Assembly: GCA_040285825.1 (NCBI GenBank)
Contig: JAUPSS010000011.1
Location: 496,001-560,000 of the forward strand
DNA from: Eukaryota sp. TZLM1-RC
Lineage: Eukaryota > Metamonada: BaSk clade
Direction of reading: 5' to 3'
Length of the DNA: 64,000 nucleotides
Shown here: positions 59,814 through 64,000 of the stretch, in pieces
Layout: each line of letters starts with the position of its first letter
Numbering within the stretch: position 1 is the first letter of the stretch
The notes under the pieces: generated by a model
What the model saw: the letters and a program-made list of their open reading frames with translations, nothing else
What the model was told of the DNA's origin: nothing
Database searches by the model: none
Translations under genes and position numbers: made by a program

Positions 59814-61881
59814 GAATGTTTGAAGGTGCATCTGTTGCCTCGATGACTTCAGATGTTTTTTCCAATAGTCAACAACATCAGTATATTTTCAATTTGGACT
59901 TCAAAAATGCCTTCAATTCAGTAAAGCGTAATTGCATTTACCATGTCCTTATTTAAGAATTTCCAGAACTATCAGCGTATTTTTATTTATTTTATGGAAA
60001 AGAGTCAGACTTAATCTTTGACACCTTTACCCTTGAAGCTTCTTCTGGTGTCAAACAAGGTGATCCTCTTGGCCCATTGCTGTTTTGTTTGGCTATTCAT
60101 AATACTATTGAAATGACCCAGAAAGAATTCCCTGAGTTACGTATTGTTGCTTACATGGATGACATTTCGATTATTGGTTCTTATGAAAGCATTTGTAGGG
60201 TTTCTAAAGGCATTCCTGCGAAATACAAAGACATTGGATTAGCCTTGATTCCCGAAAAATGTCTCTTAATTGGAAGAACAAAACAATCTCTATTGATTGA
60301 TGATGTTCAAATTCCTTTCATTAATTATGAACAACAAGCATTCAAGTTTCTTGGATGTTGGTTAGGTTAATTGGATGAAATTTATTCCCAATTGAACATT
60401 TTATTGGAAAATTTTGGTAAGGATCTTTGTTTTATTGCTGAATTTGATATTGAAATCAAACTTTTTATTTTAAAAATTTGTTGTTCTGGTAAATTCACTC
60501 ATATTTTAAGATGAACTTCTCCTTCAGTGTCTCTTGATTTTTGTAGATCTTTCAACAAACTTCGGGTCAAATTTTTTTCCTCATTATTGGAGGTAAATGA
60601 ATCTTTAATTCGAAGTCATGTTTTTTGTTCTGCTGACTTAGGTGGAATTGGTTTCACGAATCTTCGATTTTATGTAAAGCAGCTTTTTTAGGAGGTGGAA
60701 AAAATTTTGTTTTTAAATTTTTTCAAAGGTTTCCTTATGATGTTCATATGATCCATGGTGAATCTAATTTTTATTTGAATCAACTTCAAATTGAATTAGA
60801 TAATTTGCCTAGTGATATCTGGATTCAGTGTTTTCCTCAAAATATTCAAGAAATTCCCACCCGATCACTTCCAAATTTACGTTTTTGCATGAAAAAGCAT
60901 CAGCACCGTCTGGTTAAATCATATGAAGGCTTGGATTATGAAGTAAGACTTGGCTTGGCCAAAACTAAAAACCCTGCTTTTGGTAATTTTTTAAAGGATA
61001 TTCGTGATATTTCTGCTGCTGCTTTAGTAACTCAAATTCCCTCTGTTTATAGACTTTTGTTAAAAAACAATGAATGGCTTTTAAAAAGGCGTTTTCGTTC
61101 TTTTCTGTGGCCAAACAATTTGCCCAATCATTTAACTTGTAAATGTGGTAAACCTCTTTTGTTTACTCATCTTTTGAACTGTAAACATTTCATTACATTT
61201 AGAAGCAAAGTGCATAATAATGTCAGGGAGCAAATTTATGTAATGTGTAAATCATATCGAGTAGATTCTTTTTTAGAACCGCTGTTATCAAAATTAATTC
61301 TTGATGATCCCAATATTGATAGTACACGTTACAACAGAGCTTCTATGGGTCTGACAAGAGGTGATCTAGTTGTTCCCGGTTAAAATGGTAGTTTTACTAT
61401 TTTAGACGCCATGTCTATTGACCCTTGTAATTCCTCTAACGAACTTCTCATTAACTCGGATGTAAACATTCCTCTTCTTGCAGGCGAGAAATATAAAATT
61501 GCTAAATATGCGAAACCCATTTCCTCGATTAATGAAAATTCTCATGCCCAATATAATTTATGTCCCTTTGTATTTTCTTTGCCTGGATCTTTGGGTAAGG
61601 CTGCTATGGCTTTCCTTGAGGATTTTGTTGTAGTTGTAAAGGAAAGAACTGGAAGAATTTTCAATCGTGTTTACTGGCAAAACAGGATTGTATTTTCTAT
61701 TTTTAAGGGAATGGTAAAACTAATTTCTGATTCACTTTCTTCTTTTGGGCAATTTTCTGAATCTTTGGCAATTAATCGTTTTGATGTAGGGGAGGCAGGT
61801 TTTGAGGATGTGGAGTTTTAATTGTGTATTTTATGTTTTCATATTCGTTGTTGAATAAAATATTGTTTTTTTTAAAAAAAA
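59814..61881 (+). mobile_element. LINE-A nested in LINE-B
   Basis: A 5'-truncated LINE-A beginning in RT (EGASVASMTSDVFF) and running to the tail (FEDVEF, then A-rich 61855-61881). Motifs: LDFKNAFNSV, SSGVKQGDPLGPLLFCLAIH, AYMDDISIIGS, CKCGKPLLFTHLLNCKH, TRGDLVVPG-stop. Multiple stops (59957, 60368, 61381) make it inactive. GGAATGTATGAA (59802-59813) and GGAATTTATGAA (61882-61893) form a 12-bp target duplication with one mismatch. Confidence 0.85.
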
Positions 61882-62806
61882 GGAATTTATGAAAATGATC
61901 TTTATAATAATATATGCAGCTCGGCTGTTTTAAATCAAGATCTTCAGTCATTGTAATTGGAAAAGGGTGTTCGTGAAGGTAAGTCAACAGATTCTTCACT
62001 TTTTGTGACCATTGTACCACGAAGTTTTCAATTGTGTGCCACTAATGCAGCATTTGTAACAAAAATGAAATTATATTTGAATATCCCCATTAATCAATTA
62101 TTATCAAAAGAAAAATGTATTTGTTCGAATTCACCTCAACTCACTTTGCGCCGTGCTCTGAATTGCTCTAAATTGATAACTTATCGTTCTTCATTACATG
62201 ATGCTGTTAGAGACACTGTTTTCAATATGGCACAAACTGCAAGAATATCGTGTATCAAAGAGCCTCTGCTGAAGGAAACACTTTCTCTGAATAATTTTGG
62301 TTCTGATGATAGAGGTGATGTATACTGTGATTGGATTGATAATTCTGAAGCTATTGTTGACTTTGTCTCATGTAATGTTGCAAATGATACTTTGGTTCAC
62401 AGAAGAAAACTTAATCCTGTGGCTGCTCTGGATTTTAAAGCAAAAGAGAAACATAGAAAATATGATAAAGATATTGAAGAGGCTAATGTCGATAGAAATT
62501 CACAGCTGGTTTTTATTGCTTTCCCATTTTCAATAAATGGAAGATTATCAGTTGAAGCAGAAACTTTTTTGGATGACTTCCAAAAAATGGTGCAAGAAAA
62601 AACAATGAAAAGATTTGATATTTTTTTATGGCGTTCACGGATTCAATTTGCCATTATTAATAGATTACCACGGTTTTTCAATCGAATAAGAGCAGCTGTA
62701 GCTAGACAGCAAGCAGATCAAGATTTTGTAGAGGAAATCTTGGTTCAATTATAGTCGTCCCATTAGTTATGAGTTAATTTAATTAAGTGTGCAAATTCAA
62801 TAAATA
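61882..62806 (+). mobile_element. LINE-B, near full-length copy, 3' part
   Basis: Continuation of the copy interrupted at 59813. The open frame to 62754 carries SSLFVTIVPRSFQLCATNAA, KCICSNSPQLTLRRALNCSK (knuckle), SLHDAVRDTVFNMAQTARIS, DRGDVYCDWIDNSEAIVDFV (endonuclease), KEKHRKYDKDIEEANVDRNS, FLWRSRIQFAIINRLPRFFN and ends FVEEILVQL. One stop at about 61950. The 3' end is AATTCAATAAATAT near 62806. Confidence 0.88.
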
Positions 62807-62814
62807 TTTTTATA

Positions 62815-63065
62815 TCCTTCAAACAAGCATCACTATAAGTAAATCTACTCACCGCATTTCGTTCATATTCTACACCAATAGCCAAAAGAGCTTTAGAAAG
62901 CACTGTTGGAATAGACTTAAAAATGCAAAAAAACAATTCTATTTAACCAGAAAGTGGAATTCATTGTTTTACCAGACCTATTCAGTAAAACTTTTTTGAA
63001 ACCTTCAAAAAAATCATTTACTTTTGGAGTATTACTTGATTGGTTGTATTCGTAATATGTTTAGG
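62815..63065 (-). mobile_element. LINE-D-like C-terminal remnant
   Basis: With frame changes the minus strand reads LLNRSGKTMNSTFWLNRIVF, then SIPTVLSKALLAIGVEYERN and VSRFTYSDACLK, parallel to LINE-D KRFGCLWLNRIVFTIFKTIP / ISKALMSVSAHYKDIAVVRF. It lies between two inverted LINE-B copies. Confidence 0.55.
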
Positions 63066-63103
63066 GAATTTCTAATCCAATGTTTTGAAAACAAAAAGAT
63101 GAT

Positions 63104-64000
63104 TTAATTTATTGAATTTGCACACTTGATTAAATTAAATCATAACTAATGGGACGACTATCATTAAACCAAGATTTCCTCTACAAAATCTTGATTTGCT
63201 TGCTGTCTAGCTAAAGCTTCTCTAATTCGATTGAAAAACCGCGGTAATCTATTAATAATGGCAAATTGAATCCGTGAACGCCATAAAAAAATATCAAATC
63301 TTTTCATTGTTTTTTCTTTCACCAATTTTTGGAAGTCATCCAAAAAAGTTTCTGCTTCAACTGATAATCTTCCATTTATCGAAAATGGAAAAGCAATAAA
63401 AACCAGCTGTGTATTTCTATCGATATTTGCATCTTCAATTTCTTTATCATATTTTCTATGTTTTTCTTTTGCTTTAAAATCCAGAGCAGCCACAGGATTA
63501 AGGTTTCTTCTGTGAACCAAAGTATCGTTTGCAACATTACATGAGACAAAGTCAACAATAGCTTCAGAATTATCAATCCAATCACAGTATACATCACCTC
63601 TATCATCAGAACTAAAATTATTCAGAGAAAGTGTTTCTTTCAGCAGGGGCTCTTTGATACACGATATCCTTGCAGTTTGTGCCATATTGAAAACAGTGTC
63701 TCTAACAGCATCATGTAATGAAGAACGATAAGTTATCAATTTAGAGCAATTTAGAGCATGGCGCAAAGTGAGTTGAGGTGAATTCGAACAAATACATTTT
63801 TCTTTTGATAATAATTGGTTAATGGGGATGTTCAAATATAATCTCATTTTTGTTAGAAATGCTTCATTAGTAGCACACAATCCAAATCTTCGTGGTACAA
63901 TGGTTACAAAAAGTGAAGAATCTGACACCTTGTTTTCACAAACACCCTTTTCCAATAACAATGAGTGAAGATCTTGATTTAAAACAGCCGAGCTGCAAAT
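63104..64000 (-). mobile_element. LINE-B copy running off the right edge
   Basis: Minus frame from the window edge: CSSAVLNQDLHSLLLEKGVC, SSLFVTIVPRRFGLCATNEA, KCICSNSPQLTLRHALNCSK, DRGDVYCDWIDNSEAIVDFV, KEKHRKYDKEIEDANIDRNT, ending FVEEILV. Uninterrupted over 265+ codons, so it is a younger copy. It forms a tail-to-tail inverted repeat with 61905-62806. Confidence 0.88.

Noticed and set aside
1-64000. Non-standard genetic code (ciliate-like), given the tiny introns
   Set aside because: Intact genes end at TAA, TAG or TGA at family-typical lengths and show no internal in-frame stops; stops occur only in relics of mobile elements.
1-64000. CRISPR array, rRNA or tRNA genes
   Set aside because: No regularly spaced repeats and no recognisable rRNA or tRNA sequence on either strand by eye; a covariance-model scan could still find a tRNA.

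Overview
The window comes from an AT-rich nuclear genome of a unicellular, probably flagellated eukaryote that uses the standard genetic code. Evidence: eukaryotic signature genes (an ATM/Tel1-like PIKK, NME7, a NEDD8-like modifier, an SGF29-like tandem-Tudor protein, TMEM222/RTE1, M18 aspartyl aminopeptidase), intergenic gaps that are often short, and four inferable GT-AG introns of only 28, 28, 29 and 37 nt, each with a CTNAY branch-site-like motif a few bases from the 3' splice site. A two-domain WRKY factor and a topoisomerase VI-B-like GHKL protein outside plants fit a deep-branching protist (an excavate/metamonad is my guess, not proven). No rRNA, tRNA or CRISPR was recognised.

Layout. 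1-7.4 kb: 5' two-thirds of an ATM-like kinase gene, an EF-hand protein, a Fanzor C-terminal fragment and an S28 peptidase relic. 7.4-13.2 kb: orphan ORF, LINE and Fanzor fragments, HAD phosphatase. 14-17 kb: WRKY and TPR genes. 17-23 kb: one Fanzor gene (copy A) split by two retrotransposons, each with a target-site duplication. 24-36 kb: SGF29-like, NEDD8-like, a 360-bp tandem duplication, M18 peptidase, topo VI-B-like, TPR/Lys-rich protein, Nudix, TMEM222. 36-45 kb: LINE-D, Fanzor C, a 1020-aa coiled-coil protein, Fanzors E and D. 45-47 kb: small orphan gene and FabG-like reductase. 47-54 kb: MITE-like element, LINE remnants, an intact-ended pogo/Tigger element, Fanzor B. 54-57.6 kb: NME7 and a TMC-like membrane protein. 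57.6-64 kb: nested LINEs ending in a large inverted repeat.

Mobile DNA. Four families of non-LTR retrotransposons (LINE-A to -D) all encode reverse transcriptase followed by a CCHC-type knuckle and a restriction-like endonuclease (R2/CRE-like architecture, no APE seen). At least seven Fanzor (eukaryotic TnpB homologue) copies or fragments occur.

Most interesting signal: every Fanzor in the window lies directly upstream of, and in the same orientation as, a host gene or (one case) another Fanzor. Two related Fanzors (A, B) keep sequence identity from their coding 3' end right up to the start codon of two unrelated genes (TPR protein; NME7). A third family's right end (about 80 bp, present three times) ends exactly at the ATGTC start of three unrelated genes. 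I read this as Fanzor right ends abutting, or supplying, host start codons, so that a right-end guide RNA would read into the first codons of host genes.
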